NCBI GenBank assembly: GCA_965261955.1
Contig: CBDHEM010000071.1
Span: 805,232-869,231, forward strand
Direction: 5' to 3'
DNA length: 64,000 bases
Origin: JABAAI01 sp965261955
GTDB lineage: Bacteria; Spirochaetota; Leptospiria; Leptospirales; Leptonemataceae
The translations under genes were made by a program, and so were the position numbers. Shown here piece after piece: positions 47,778 to 57,423 of the stretch. The notes under the pieces were generated by a model. It was not told the DNA's origin. It did not search any database and worked only from the letters and a program-made list of their open reading frames with translations. Within the stretch, counting starts at the first letter, position 1. Each line of letters opens with the position of its first letter.

Positions 47778-49019
47778 ATGATTAGACAAACAAAAATGAA
47801 CACAATTCAAGAAGCCATATCTGAAATTCAAGCTGGACGTTTGATCATTGTGATTGATGATGAAGAGCGAGAAAATGAAGGCGATTTTGTCACAGCAACA
47901 CGGAATATAACCCCTGAAGTTGTGAACTTCATGGCCACCCATGGGCGAGGCCTGATATGCGCCCCTCTAAGTCCAAAGCGTTGTGATGAACTGGATCTTA
48001 AAATGATGATTGCAGATATAGAAAATACAGAACTTTTTGAAACACCATTTACTATTTCTGTAGATTTAAAAGGTAAGGGTTGCACAACAGGAATTTCAGC
48101 TGGAGATAGGGCCCGCACACTACAGGCTCTAATCGATCCCGAAACAACACCAAAAGATTTACGGCGTCCCGGTCATATTTTTCCTCTACGTGCGGCAAAA
48201 GGTGGTGTATTGCGTCGCGCCGGGCACACAGAAGCAGCAGTAGATTTGGCCCTATTAGCTGGCTTTGAACCAGCTGGCGTACTAGTCGAAATTATGAATC
48301 CCGATGGAACAATGGCTCGCTTAAATGATCTCCTAGAAGTCGCCAAAAGATTTGATCTAAAGATCATCACAATACAAGATATGATACGGTATCGTCTTCA
48401 ACATGAACGCTTGCATGAACGCTTGATTGAACGCATCATTGATGTGGATATGCCAACCGATTATGGTGACTTTCATCTAGTGACCTATAAACAAACAGAT
48501 ACAAAAGAAATCCATCTTGCTCTAGTTAAGGGTACTTGGGACCCAGAAGAACCCATTCTTGTCCGGGTCCATTCCTCTTGTGTTACTGGTGATATCTTTG
48601 GCTCTTGTCGTTGTGACTGTGGACAACAACTACATACTGCCATGCAAATGGTGGAAAAAGAAGGAAAGGGTGTTGTCCTGTACATGAAGCAAGAAGGGCG
48701 TGGTATAGGGCTTGTAAACAAGCTCAAGGCCTATCGCTTGCAAGAGCAAGGTTACGATACAATAGAAGCCAATACAAAACTTGGCTTTAAAGTTGATGAG
48801 AGAGACTATGGCGTTGGTGCACAAATTTTACGTGATCTCAGTCTAAAAAAAATTCGTCTAATCTCAAATAATCCTGCAAAGCGCGCGGGCATTATGGGCT
48901 ACGGACTGGAAATCACAGAAAAAATTCCTTTAGTTATCAAATCGAATAAACACAATGACCGCTATTTAAAAACAAAGAGAGATAAATTGGGGCACGATAT
49001 GCATAGACCAGAGGCGTAA
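47778..49019 (+). CDS. ribBA: Bifunctional DHBP synthase / GTP cyclohydrolase II
   Basis: 413 aa for riboflavin synthesis. The N-terminal RibB half (about 5-205) carries IDDEERENEGDFV, the acidic active-site motif, and RAGHTEAAVDLALLAG. The C-terminal RibA half carries HSSCVTGDIFGSCRCDCGQQ, the zinc-cysteine cluster, and YMKQEGRGIGLVNKLKAY. AAGAAAGAAG precedes the ATG. No FMN riboswitch is recognisable in the 238-bp upstream gap. Confidence 0.97.
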   Translation: MIRQTKMNTIQEAISEIQAGRLIIVIDDEERENEGDFVTATRNITPEVVNFMATHGRGLICAPLSPKRCDELDLKMMIADIENTELFETPFTISVDLKGKGCTTGISAGDRARTLQALIDPETTPKDLRRPGHIFPLRAAKGGVLRRAGHTEAAVDLALLAGFEPAGVLVEIMNPDGTMARLNDLLEVAKRFDLKIITIQDMIRYRLQHERLHERLIERIIDVDMPTDYGDFHLVTYKQTDTKEIHLALVKGTWDPEEPILVRVHSSCVTGDIFGSCRCDCGQQLHTAMQMVEKEGKGVVLYMKQEGRGIGLVNKLKAYRLQEQGYDTIEANTKLGFKVDERDYGVGAQILRDLSLKKIRLISNNPAKRAGIMGYGLEITEKIPLVIKSNKHNDRYLKTKRDKLGHDMHRPEA

Positions 49020-49051
49020 GATCAAGCCCTTCTCTATCCACTAGAGAGGAG

Positions 49052-49274
49052 GGACCACATTACAAAATACAAAAAAACAGGAAGCTGACCTTCTAAAAAT
49101 GCCTTAAATTAGCATTTCACAGCGTTTTATTTGCCCCCCTCCCATGCTCTGGGTGGCAGTGGGTGGAACGTTGCAAAATACAAAAAAACAGGAGGTTAAG
49201 CCTCTAAAAATGCTTTAAATTGGCGGTTCATGGCACTCTATTTACAATTATTTACATTTTTGCAACAGTCCCAT
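49052..49274 (+). repeat. Dispersed intergenic repeat, one partial and one full copy in tandem
   Basis: Two units start with TTACAAAATACAAAAAAACA (49060, partial) and TTGCAAAATACAAAAAAACA (49172, full). The second ends ATTTACATTTTTGCAACAGTCC. This fills most of the 328-bp gap between ribBA and the DoxX gene. A GC-rich stretch with GGGTGGCAGTGGGTGG lies between them. Confidence 0.7.
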
Positions 49275-49347
49275 GGGAGCCGAAGCTACCACATGACTAT
49301 GAAGGCAATTATATAATTTTCACCATACATACCTTATTGTGAGTGGC

Positions 49348-49758
49348 TTAGCTTTTTTTATGAATTGTGAAAAGCGGTCTGAAGTACCCCCAATAGGCCC
49401 ACACCATAACTGCTTCACCAAAAACAAGGAAAAAGGCCATACCTAGGTCTCCCGGTTCAAGAGTCATATGAAACAAAAAGATATTCACGATAATAGGTGC
49501 TAAGATTACAATACCCAGCGGTAAAAAAAAACCTGAAAGCAACATAAGCGCTCCCAATACTTCAACAATCTTTACTGTTTTCAGAATATAACTCCCACCT
49601 AAAACAAAAATATACTGTGCAACAAAGCTTCCTTCCTTTGGTGGTGGTAGCTCTATGAAAGGTTGACCAAAGTACACTCCAGCTATCCCATTTGCACCAA
49701 AAACCAAAAAGATAGCACCAACGCTTATACGTCCTGCAAGTCCAAAATACTTTTTCAT
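49348..49758 (-). CDS. DoxX-like membrane protein
   Basis: 136 aa with four hydrophobic helices and short loops. N-terminal GRISVGAIFLVFGANGIAG and the middle KIVEVLGALMLLSGFFLPLG fit the DoxX family, small membrane proteins linked to quinone or thiol redox in some bacteria. AGGAG lies 10 nt before the ATG. Role here unknown. Confidence 0.7.
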   Translation of the reverse strand: MKKYFGLAGRISVGAIFLVFGANGIAGVYFGQPFIELPPPKEGSFVAQYIFVLGGSYILKTVKIVEVLGALMLLSGFFLPLGIVILAPIIVNIFLFHMTLEPGDLGMAFFLVFGEAVMVWAYWGYFRPLFTIHKKS

Positions 49759-49982
49759 ACCATTAAATCTCCTATTATCAATAACTTTTAGTCAGACGAC
49801 TTTGAATGTGATCATATGCCTCAGCATTTGGCAATCATAATATTACTAAACTTCAAGAAGGTATACCGGGAAAATTTTTTATGTCACATCATTTTCTGTC
49901 ATAGCATTTCAATAAATATTTTTAACTATTTATTGAAAAAGAGTGGAACAAATTAAACTGTAAAAACCTTTTTATTATATAT

Positions 49983-50846
49983 ATGAAAATTACAAATAAC
50001 GCGAATAACGTAAATAACGTAAATAACGTAAATAACGATAGAGGTCATTCGAATAATGGTCTTTTGAATTTAGAACATCTACCCGCAATTTATGCAAACA
50101 CAAAAAGCCTTACTGTGATCATAGAAGAAGTATGGGAAATTATTGTTAAATACACTCATGCGCTTCATAAAAATACAAATGAAAAAGAGATTATAGACGA
50201 TTTTTGTGTACATTTCTATGAGAACTTGCCCAATTGTTTTACTGCTTATGAAAAGAGAAGACACATACCTTTTGCTGCTTTTATGCTATCCTATCAAAAA
50301 AATTTATTTTATAATTTTATCCGATTTAAAGAACGCAGGAAATTGCAACAAGATCTCCACTATGAAATATCACCACCTCAAAAAAGTACTGATCTTTTTT
50401 TCATTAGAAATGCTTTTTTTTTAGAAGAAAAAACTAAAGAAAAATATTTTTCCTGTGTGCCTATACTTCTACGCATAACAGCTAAACTCTACGTCGGAAT
50501 GGAACTCACAATTGAAGAGCTCAAATTACTAGTCTACGAAACCAAGTGTCCGCAAAAAGCTTCGCAATTTCTTATGGAACGACGGGAACGTCAGGAAAGA
50601 AGAATGAAGCTTTGGGAAAAATATGAAAACAGAAAAGCACACCTTCACTCTTTAATACATCGTGCAGATAGCATGGAAAAAGAAAGAGAACTCATTGAAA
50701 GAAAACATAAAACTCAAAAAATTGCAGAAGCGAAAACAGCTATTCATGAAATGGCACATTTATCAAGACTTTTCGGTGTCAGTAAATCTACAATATGCCG
50801 TCGTTTAGCAATAGCAGCCAATCATCTAGAAAAGAGCAAAGCATGA
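49983..50846 (+). CDS. Sigma-70-like or helix-turn-helix regulator
   Basis: 287 aa. The N-terminus is low complexity (NNANNVNNVNNVNND). Residues about 70-120 (IDDFCVHFYENLPNCFTAYE then FAAFMLSYQKNLFYNFIRFK) resemble sigma region 2. A charged, coiled-coil-like middle follows, and the C-terminus HLSRLFGVSKSTICRRLAIA is a helix-turn-helix like region 4. This suggests a divergent sigma factor, but no search was possible. Its TGA overlaps the next ATG (ATGA). Confidence 0.45.
   Translation: MKITNNANNVNNVNNVNNDRGHSNNGLLNLEHLPAIYANTKSLTVIIEEVWEIIVKYTHALHKNTNEKEIIDDFCVHFYENLPNCFTAYEKRRHIPFAAFMLSYQKNLFYNFIRFKERRKLQQDLHYEISPPQKSTDLFFIRNAFFLEEKTKEKYFSCVPILLRITAKLYVGMELTIEELKLLVYETKCPQKASQFLMERRERQERRMKLWEKYENRKAHLHSLIHRADSMEKERELIERKHKTQKIAEAKTAIHEMAHLSRLFGVSKSTICRRLAIAANHLEKSKA
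50000..50037 (+). repeat. 9-bp tandem repeat in coding sequence (AATAACGTA)
   Basis: About four copies encoding NNV near the N-terminus. The 9-bp unit keeps frame, so copy changes would alter length but not reading. Confidence 0.7.
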
Positions 50847-51229
50847 ATAGCCATTCTCTTATTCTCTCTTTACGAGAGGTAAAAAAAGTATACCCTAATG
50901 GAGTTTGTTTTGATCAAAAAAATTCCAAACTAGAATGTTTTTCCACTACAGAAGTAGTACCCATTTTTTCTGATATAGTCATTTTATCCATCAAAAATAA
51001 TTATGGTCTTTTACAAGTTGGTGATATGAATTCGGCATTTCAATTAGCGATACAAAGAGGCGAGGGTAGCCAAGATACTATCACAGTATTCCTCATGAGA
51101 AATAAGATGTTTTATAAACAAATATCTTTACGAACCCGCTTACATTGGGCACTAGCTGCTTTATCTCCAGGAGCTTATGAATTGTACATAAATGATACGC
51201 TTGCTTTTCACTTCAAACTTGTACCATAG
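50843..51229 (+). CDS. Hypothetical protein coupled to the sigma-like gene
   Basis: 128 aa from an ATG that overlaps the upstream stop. A longer frame back to 50795 is rejected because it overlaps the helix-turn-helix coding region. Mostly beta-strand-like, with no membrane segment and no motif recognised (SLREVKKVYPNGVCFDQKNS, LSPGAYELYINDTLAFHFKL). Confidence 0.55.
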   Translation: MNSHSLILSLREVKKVYPNGVCFDQKNSKLECFSTTEVVPIFSDIVILSIKNNYGLLQVGDMNSAFQLAIQRGEGSQDTITVFLMRNKMFYKQISLRTRLHWALAALSPGAYELYINDTLAFHFKLVP

Positions 51230-51275
51230 AGTCGTTACGAAAGTAATCATTAAAGTAATCATTGTAGAAGGGGAC

Positions 51276-51371
51276 TGTTGCGAAATATAAAGGATTGCAA
51301 ATCGATTGCTATGAATCGCCAATTTAAGGCATCACTTCTGTCTTTCTTCTTTTTTGCAACAGTCTCATCAT
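51276..51371 (-). repeat. Dispersed intergenic repeat, inverted copy
   Basis: GGGGACTGTTGCGAAATATA at one end and TTTTTTGCAACAGTCTC at the other. Read on the minus strand it contains the family core CCTTAAATTGGCGATTCATA. The two ends form a terminal inverted repeat of about 14 bp. Confidence 0.75.
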
Positions 51372-51477
51372 TTATTTTTAAGTGGACAAAAAATAAATAA
51401 TACGCAGGTATAGGTGTGAGAGACGTAAAAAGAATCACCATTCTTATTCAACAAAGTTAGGAAGCTTCTTAATTATA

Positions 51478-52069
51478 TTGGCCTGTAGCCTAGTCGCTAT
51501 ACATTGTAAGGGTAATGAGGAGGCAGATCGCCCCTTTTTCACTCTCACATCAAGTGCAAACGATGATGGTCTTGATCCTAGCACAGCGATGCCTAACGAA
51601 TTTTCTCAGACTGTCGGTACACAATACAATGGTAGTAGCAATAATTTCCCTAAAATCAAGTGGTCGAATGTGCCCAGTGATACGGCGAGCTTTGTTTTGA
51701 TTATTGTGGAAGATACTGATATCACGCCAGCTCCTTGGGTTCATCTCAATTTATGGAATATCATAAAGACAAGGCGCTAAATTCCCAAGCTTACCTATTC
51801 AGGAACGAACACCCCACAAACTTTATGAACATAGATATACCGGCCTAAATATTTGGACCAGCGATCCCAATATGGGAGGCAACGAAAGCAATAGTGCTTG
51901 GTTAGGACCATGTCCTCCTTCAGACACGCATAATTATTTTTTTTGAGTTGTATGAGCTCAATGTAGGGGGTATAAGTAATCTCAGTAGGCAAACTCGTGA
52001 TGCGTTTGAGGCTGCAAATCGTAGCAAGATCATAGTCTCGGTAGAGATCAAAGGGCAAAAAACTAAATA
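51478..52069 (+). pseudogene. YbhB/YbcL-type PEBP family protein, frameshifted
   Basis: The start of a PEBP fold is clear: FFTLTSSANDDG, then FPKIKWSNVPSDTASFVLII and PAPWVHLNLWNI. The first frame ends at 51780. Later blocks, LGPCPPSDTHNYFF (about 51900) and FELYELNVGGISNL (about 51945), lie in other frames, with a T8 run at 51947-51954 as one break. A lipobox-like LIILACS precedes it without a proper start codon. A broken, probably lipoprotein-type PEBP gene. Confidence 0.7.
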
Positions 52070-52305
52070 AGTTATAAGAAAAATTTGATTTAACCGCAAG
52101 TGTAAACGTAATAATCGCATCGTAAAGCCGCCTTCTGCATTTTCTTACTTGAATGGGGAAGAAGACAGTGCTTTCCCTCTTTTTATTCTATAACTGTTTT
52201 CTTTAGAATTATTCTTAGGATTTATAGCTCTATCCTTCTACTTTCTCTTATACTATCTTTTCTAATTTGCTTGCGCCGTTTCCACTTGTAAATGACGTTG
52301 CTCAC

Positions 52306-53757
52306 ATGAGCGATGCCTATAAGCCTGTTATTGGTTTAGAAATACATTGTCAATTAAACACAAAAACAAAACTTTTTTGTGCGGATCCATATTCCTATGG
52401 GGCTAGCTCCAATACACAAGTAGGACCAGTTACTTTAGCTCTTCCCGGCGTGTTGCCTGTTTTAAATAAAGAGGTCTTGCAACTGGCTATTCGAGCCGGG
52501 TTAGCTCTGAACTGTAAAATTGCAGAAGTCACAAAGTTTGATCGAAAACATTATTTTTATCCAGATTTACCCAAAGGCTATCAAATTTCACAATACGATC
52601 AACCCTATGCTATAGGTGGTCAGCTTACTTTTCGCAGAAAAAACCAGAGTAAAGTTACCGTAAAAATAGAACGCATACACATGGAAGAAGATGCAGGTAA
52701 GCTGATTCATTCCAGCTCTTCTGCGTTGCCTTGCTCTTATATAGATTTGAATAGAGCCGGTGTTCCTTTACTTGAAATCGTAACCGAGCCAGATCTGTAT
52801 TCTGCTGAAGATGCTTCTGAATTTTTACACACATTGCGTACTTTGTTGCGATCGATCAATGTAACAGATGGAAATATGGAGGAAGGAAGTTTACGCTGTG
52901 ATGCGAATGTTTCTGTTCGTAAAGGCGAAGATTTTCCTCTTGGTACCCGCGTAGAAATTAAGAACCTAAATTCTTTCAAAGCCATCCGTTCAGCCATCCT
53001 TTATGAAATAGAGCGTCAATCTGATGTCTTAGAGGATGGTGGGAGTATAATTCAATCTACAGTTTTATGGAATGCGGATGAGAAAAAAACAACTTTGATG
53101 CGTACAAAAGAGAATGCCGAAGATTATCGGTATTTTCCAGATCCCGACCTCTTGCCTTTTTCTATTCCTACAAGTCTTGTAGAAGAAATTCAAGCTAATA
53201 TGCCGGAACTTCCGGAAAAACGTCGTATGCGATATATACAGGAATTGCAACTTTCAGAGTATGATGCAGATGTTTTAGGAAGAGATAATGATATTGCTGA
53301 TTACTTTGAACGTGTTTTTGAAATTTGTGATGATGCAAAAAAAGCATCAAACTGGGTAAAAGATGAAATGCTAGGGATACTCAATAAAAAACAAATTTCC
53401 ATAAATGACTTCGCTTGCACGGCTGATCGCCTAGGGCGTATCATTTGTCTTTTGAATGATGGTAAAATCACTAGTCCTCTTGCAAAACAAGTTTTTGAAC
53501 ATGTCTATACCGAAAATAAAGAACCAGAAGAAATTATCAAAAAGCACAATTATAAGCCTGTGGATGTAGGAGATCTGAATGCTATAGTTTGTACAGTTTT
53601 TGAAGAGAATCAAAGTAGTGTGCAAAAGATATTGAATGGAAATGATCGTGTGAAAGGACATCTTGTTGGCCAAGTTATGAAAAAAACGCTAGGACAGGCC
53701 CCACCCCAAGAAGTGAATCATCTAATCGAAAAAAAATTGAAAAGCCTACCCAAATAG
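52306..53757 (+). CDS. gatB: Aspartyl/glutamyl-tRNA(Asn/Gln) amidotransferase subunit B
   Basis: 483 aa. GatB with GatA and GatC converts Glu-tRNA(Gln) or Asp-tRNA(Asn) to the amide forms. Motifs: PVIGLEIHCQLNTKTKLFC at the N-terminus, KHYFYPDLPKGYQISQYDQP, IERIHMEEDAGKLIH and a C-terminal GatB/YqeY domain (about 330-483). ATG at 52306 chosen; a TTG 13 codons upstream gives a non-family extension. gatA and gatC are not adjacent. Confidence 0.97.
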   Translation: MSDAYKPVIGLEIHCQLNTKTKLFCADPYSYGASSNTQVGPVTLALPGVLPVLNKEVLQLAIRAGLALNCKIAEVTKFDRKHYFYPDLPKGYQISQYDQPYAIGGQLTFRRKNQSKVTVKIERIHMEEDAGKLIHSSSSALPCSYIDLNRAGVPLLEIVTEPDLYSAEDASEFLHTLRTLLRSINVTDGNMEEGSLRCDANVSVRKGEDFPLGTRVEIKNLNSFKAIRSAILYEIERQSDVLEDGGSIIQSTVLWNADEKKTTLMRTKENAEDYRYFPDPDLLPFSIPTSLVEEIQANMPELPEKRRMRYIQELQLSEYDADVLGRDNDIADYFERVFEICDDAKKASNWVKDEMLGILNKKQISINDFACTADRLGRIICLLNDGKITSPLAKQVFEHVYTENKEPEEIIKKHNYKPVDVGDLNAIVCTVFEENQSSVQKILNGNDRVKGHLVGQVMKKTLGQAPPQEVNHLIEKKLKSLPK

Positions 53758-53999
53758 CTTTCTGATAGCTTCTTGAAAGATTTCAAACCATTCCCAAAAA
53801 AAGGGAAACTCATTTTTTCTTTTTTAGAAATAAAGATTCTTATTTTCACTCCCGACACTGGTAGATGAGTTCCTTTTTACTATAAGGTGTTCACCCAGTT
53901 TTGCTTTTTACTTAAAGGGATTTGAGTATTTAGCATGACTTTATAAATATAAAAGGAAGCGGGTTTCGGCCTGACTTCTGGAAAAATACACTACGTTTC

Positions 54000-54006
54000 A
54001 AGGAGG
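54000..54006 (+). promoter_or_regulatory. Strong ribosome binding site of the first flaB
   Basis: AAGGAGG, 8 nt before the ATG, a perfect anti-16S match that is rare among genes of this window. It fits high expression of flagellin. Confidence 0.8.
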
Positions 54007-54014
54007 AAACGCGA

Positions 54015-54860
54015 ATGATTATAAACCACAACCTTTCCGCGATCAATTCGCATCGTGTGTTGAAGTTTCAACACTGGAATGTGAATAAGAATATGGAGCG
54101 CCTATCGTCTGGTATGCGGATTAACCGCGCTGGAGATGATGCTTCTGGCCTTGCCGTCTCAGAGAAGATGCGTGCCCAGATCAAGGGCTTGCGTCAAGCA
54201 GAGCGTAATGCCGAGGATGGTATGAGCATGATACAAACAACTGAGGGTTACCTTCAGGGTGTTAGCAATCTTTTACAAAGGATGCGTGTACTTGCTGTAC
54301 AATCTTCAAATGGTATTTACACTCCTGAAGACCGTCAGCTAATTCAAGTTGAAGTTTCACAATTAGTGGATGAAGTGAACCGAATTGCATCACAGGCGGA
54401 GTTTAACAAACTACCGTTGCTTCAAGGACACTTTGCTCGTGGGTCAAGAATAGGTTCAATGTGGTTCCATATGGGACCTAATATGCATCAAAGGGAGAGG
54501 GTTTATATTCAAACTATGACTGCTCTTTCTTTGGGCCTTTCTCGTCCAGATGGAACCATCATGACTATATCAACACCATCTTTCGCAAATGAAAGTTTGG
54601 GCGTTGTTGATGTGGCTCTTAATCAAATCAATAAGCAACGTGCAGATTTAGGCGCTTATTACAATCGCCTAGAGCATACAGCTAAGGGTCTGATGAATGC
54701 TTATGAAAATATCCAGGCTGCTGAGAGTAGGATTCGGGATACAGACATGGCAGAAGAAGCCACCCATTTTACAAAAAATCAGATTTTGGTGCAGAGCGGT
54801 ACAGCTATGTTAGCTCAAGCTAATCTCCGTCCTCAATCTGTATTACAGTTACTGAGGTAA
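54015..54860 (+). CDS. flaB: Periplasmic flagellin core protein FlaB (first copy)
   Basis: 281 aa. FlaB forms the core of spirochaete periplasmic flagella. The N-terminal D0/D1 region is MIINHNLSAINSHRVLKFQH, SSGMRINRAGDDASGLAVSE, EDGMSMIQTTEGYL; the C-terminal D0 is AESRIRDTDMAEEATHFTKN ... SGTAMLAQANLRPQSVLQLL. The short middle (GSMWFHMGPNMHQRERVYIQ) is typical of spirochaetal FlaB. Paired with a second copy downstream. Confidence 0.97.
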   Translation: MIINHNLSAINSHRVLKFQHWNVNKNMERLSSGMRINRAGDDASGLAVSEKMRAQIKGLRQAERNAEDGMSMIQTTEGYLQGVSNLLQRMRVLAVQSSNGIYTPEDRQLIQVEVSQLVDEVNRIASQAEFNKLPLLQGHFARGSRIGSMWFHMGPNMHQRERVYIQTMTALSLGLSRPDGTIMTISTPSFANESLGVVDVALNQINKQRADLGAYYNRLEHTAKGLMNAYENIQAAESRIRDTDMAEEATHFTKNQILVQSGTAMLAQANLRPQSVLQLLR

Positions 54861-54867
54861 CAAGCAA

Positions 54868-55221
54868 GTGGCAGTCGTCTATAGAATTTCATTGATGTGG
54901 TGTGTACATTGCATCGTTCTTACGACTCGACTTGTGCAAAAAGTAACAAAGTTAGCTCTGCGAGGTCTTTATAAGCTTCGCAGAGCTGCGCTCCTTTTTA
55001 CTTTCTCCTTCTGTGCATTTCCTAGTATTGCACAGGAGGGGGGAGTAATTCTTTACTCTATCTCTGCTTCTCAGGATTACCAAATTCAGGAGATCCAGAT
55101 AGAAGAGTTTGAGAAAGCACTTCCCTTGTTCTCGGAAATGCCTTGTGTAGCATTTCCAGCCAACCTTCCTCTTGTGATTGGTTTGTTGGTAACAGAACAG
55201 AAGATGCACAAGGAGTGTGAG
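54868..55221 (+). other. Spacer between the flaB genes (in-frame open but probably not translated)
   Basis: The frame is open from a GTG at 54868 into flaB2 and would add 118 residues. The second gene has its own AAGGAG 6 nt before ATG 55222, and flagellins are exported without such extensions, so the extension is rejected. The segment contains a 10-bp perfect hairpin at 54954-54987. Confidence 0.6.
54954..54987 (+). terminator. Hairpin between flaB genes
   Basis: AGCTCTGCGA / TCGCAGAGCT, perfect 10-bp stem with a 14-nt loop, followed by GCGCTCCTTTTTA. It could attenuate or end the flaB1 transcript, or protect its 3' end. The T-run starts 5 nt after the stem, so termination may be partial. 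Confidence 0.55.
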
Positions 55222-56067
55222 ATGATTATCAATCACAATCTAAGCGCGATTAATGCACATCGCGTTTTAAAGTTTAACCAATGGGATGTAGATAATTCCA
55301 TGGCAAAGTTGTCCTCAGGCATGAGGATAAATCGTGCTGGTGATGATCCTTCTGGACTCGCTGTTTCGGAAAAAATGCGAACCCAAATTCAAGGTTTGCG
55401 TCAAGCTGAAAGAAATGCAGAAGATGGTTTGAGTATGATTCAAACTACTGAGGGTTATTTGAATCAAGTCTCGGAAATTGTTCAAAGGATCCGTGTACTT
55501 GCCATTCAATCTTCAAACGGCATTTACAGTGTAGAGGATAGAAGGTTAATTCAAGTAGAGGTGTCTCAACTTGTAGATGAAGTTGATCGTATTTCATCAC
55601 AAGCAGAGTTTAATCGCTTTAAGCTATTGGATGGTCGCTTTAGTAAAGATTCCAAAGTTGGATCTATGTGGTTGCACATGGGGCCAAACGCGAATCAGCG
55701 TGAAAGAATCTATATTTCGACTATGTCAGCAAAATCTTTGCGACTTCGCTTAGATAACAACGAGGCGATTACTATATCAACTCCCGGAGTAGCCAATGAA
55801 ACCATTGGTCGAGCAGACTATGCATTAGAAAATTTGATTAAGCAAAGATCCAATCTTGGTGCTTATCAAAATCGTCTAGAGCATACAGCAAAGGGGTTAA
55901 TGAATGCTTATGAAAACGTTCAGGCTTCAGAAAGTCGCATCCGAGACACAGACATGGCTGAGGAAATTGTCCGTTTAACAACAAGACAAATACTTTCTCA
56001 AACTTCCATAGCCATGTTGGCACAGGCAGGTGTAAGGCCACAATCAGTTCTTTATTTATTACAATAA
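55222..56067 (+). CDS. flaB: Periplasmic flagellin core protein FlaB (second copy)
   Basis: 281 aa, the same length as the first copy, with the same D0/D1 blocks (MIINHNLSAINAHRVLKFNQ, SSGMRINRAGDDPSGLAVSE, ESRIRDTDMAEEIVRLTTRQ) and a more divergent middle. Start fixed by AAGGAG at 55210-55215. Several FlaB isoforms are normal in spirochaetes. Confidence 0.97.
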   Translation: MIINHNLSAINAHRVLKFNQWDVDNSMAKLSSGMRINRAGDDPSGLAVSEKMRTQIQGLRQAERNAEDGLSMIQTTEGYLNQVSEIVQRIRVLAIQSSNGIYSVEDRRLIQVEVSQLVDEVDRISSQAEFNRFKLLDGRFSKDSKVGSMWLHMGPNANQRERIYISTMSAKSLRLRLDNNEAITISTPGVANETIGRADYALENLIKQRSNLGAYQNRLEHTAKGLMNAYENVQASESRIRDTDMAEEIVRLTTRQILSQTSIAMLAQAGVRPQSVLYLLQ

Positions 56068-56141
56068 AGAAGAGCAGCCCCACCGCCATAAAAATAGACC
56101 ATTTGCACGGATCCCGTTCAAAGGTGTTCAACTAGATTTCC

Positions 56142-56169
56142 CCCGGGCCAATAGGCCCGGGTTTTTTTT
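56142..56169 (+). terminator. Rho-independent terminator after flaB2
   Basis: CCCGGGCC, loop AATA, GGCCCGGG, then eight T. The clearest terminator in the window. Confidence 0.95.
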
Positions 56170-56736
56170 ACGGAGGGACTGCCCAAAAAGATTATCGGCA
56201 GACTCCATTTTTCTTTAGTTAAATTATTGGAAATAATAGGCCTATTGTCTACAATTCGCCTGCCCAGATCACCATGGACCACAATAACTGCCATAAATGG
56301 GACTGTTGTGCCTATAATTTTGATTTAATCCATTTTTGGGACACTATTATGGACTGTTGCAACTTTATGGTAGCTAAGCCAAATATCTGCTTAGATATAA
56401 AGAAGCCTCAGTTTAGCCATAAACAATTCCATAGAGATGGCGAGCTAGTTGCGTTTTTTTATATCGAAGTTTTTTTAGCGTCTATTCTAAAGAGATCTGT
56501 ATATTCCCCTTTTGAATTCTTTGTTTTTTTCTGAGTTTAGATCTATTTTTACACATAAACTTTGCGCATAAACATAGATCATAGCCAAAAACAGTGCTCA
56601 CTTTTTTTGGGAGGGAAAGTAAGTAAAAAGTTTTTTTGAGAACTGTTTTCTTTTGTAAAATGCTTTCTCGAATAGAGGCGTATTGCACATAAAGTGCTTG
56701 GCAAAAAAAGGGATGCAGACACGCTCAACGCTCGTT
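56170..56736. other. Gene-free stretch between flaB2 and nqrE
   Basis: No supported gene. It contains GGGACTGTTGTGCC and GGACTGTTGCAAC motifs (about 56298 and 56354) resembling ends of the dispersed repeat family, and A/T-rich sequence. No trace of nqrD, which normally precedes nqrE. Confidence 0.5.
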
Positions 56737-57345
56737 ATGTCCGAATTAATTAGTATTGCTGTAAAATCTGTATTTATAGAAAATATACTTCTAGCGTATT
56801 TTCTTGGGATGTGTTCTTTTTTGGCGGTTTCTAAGAAAGTCGAAACAGCCATTGGGTTGGGTCTGGCCGTTATTTTTGTAAATGGCATAACTGCACCTGT
56901 CAATTGGCTTATAAATGAATATCTACTCAATGATGGAGCCTTGGCTTGGTTAGGACTACCAACAATTGATCTGAGTTTTCTTCGCTTTATCACCTATATC
57001 TCGGTCATTGCAGCCATGGTGCAACTTGTAGAGATGATCATTGATAAACTATCTCCCCCCCTGTATGCAACCCTTGGTATTTTTCTCCCTCTGATTGCTG
57101 TGAATTGTTCTATTTTGGGAACCTCTCTTTTTATGGATACCAAAGGCTATGGCTTATTGGAATCCACTGTTTTTGGTGTTTTTTCGGGAGTGGGTTGGCT
57201 TTTAGCCATTGTAGCTTTGGCTGCTATACGGACAAAAATTCGCTATTCAAACGTTCCAGCCGGTCTCAGGGGGCTTGGTATGAGTTTCATTATAACAGGA
57301 CTAATGGCCATTGGCTTTATGTGTTTTGTTGGTATTAACCTATAA
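56737..57345 (+). CDS. nqrE: Na+-translocating NADH:quinone reductase subunit E
   Basis: 202 aa, six membrane helices. MSELISIAVKSVFIENILLA, FLGMCSFLAVSKKVETAIGL, PPLYATLGIFLPLIAVNCSI and the C-terminal NVPAGLRGLGMSFIITGLMA match NqrE, including the two membrane cysteines (GMC and NCS) that bind the intramembrane iron cluster. The ATG at 56737 matches family starts; the frame is open upstream to 56683. Confidence 0.95.
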   Translation: MSELISIAVKSVFIENILLAYFLGMCSFLAVSKKVETAIGLGLAVIFVNGITAPVNWLINEYLLNDGALAWLGLPTIDLSFLRFITYISVIAAMVQLVEMIIDKLSPPLYATLGIFLPLIAVNCSILGTSLFMDTKGYGLLESTVFGVFSGVGWLLAIVALAAIRTKIRYSNVPAGLRGLGMSFIITGLMAIGFMCFVGINL

Positions 57346-57423
57346 TCGATTATTTTTGACTGAAAAAACTGTACGTTTTTTTGATGAAGTGGTCATTCTG
57401 TTTTTTTTTGGAGGGAATGTAAT

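Noticed and set aside
54868..55221. N-terminal extension of the second flagellin
   Set aside because: The downstream ATG has a strong ribosome site and matches the FlaB start; the extension contains a hairpin and no family sequence.
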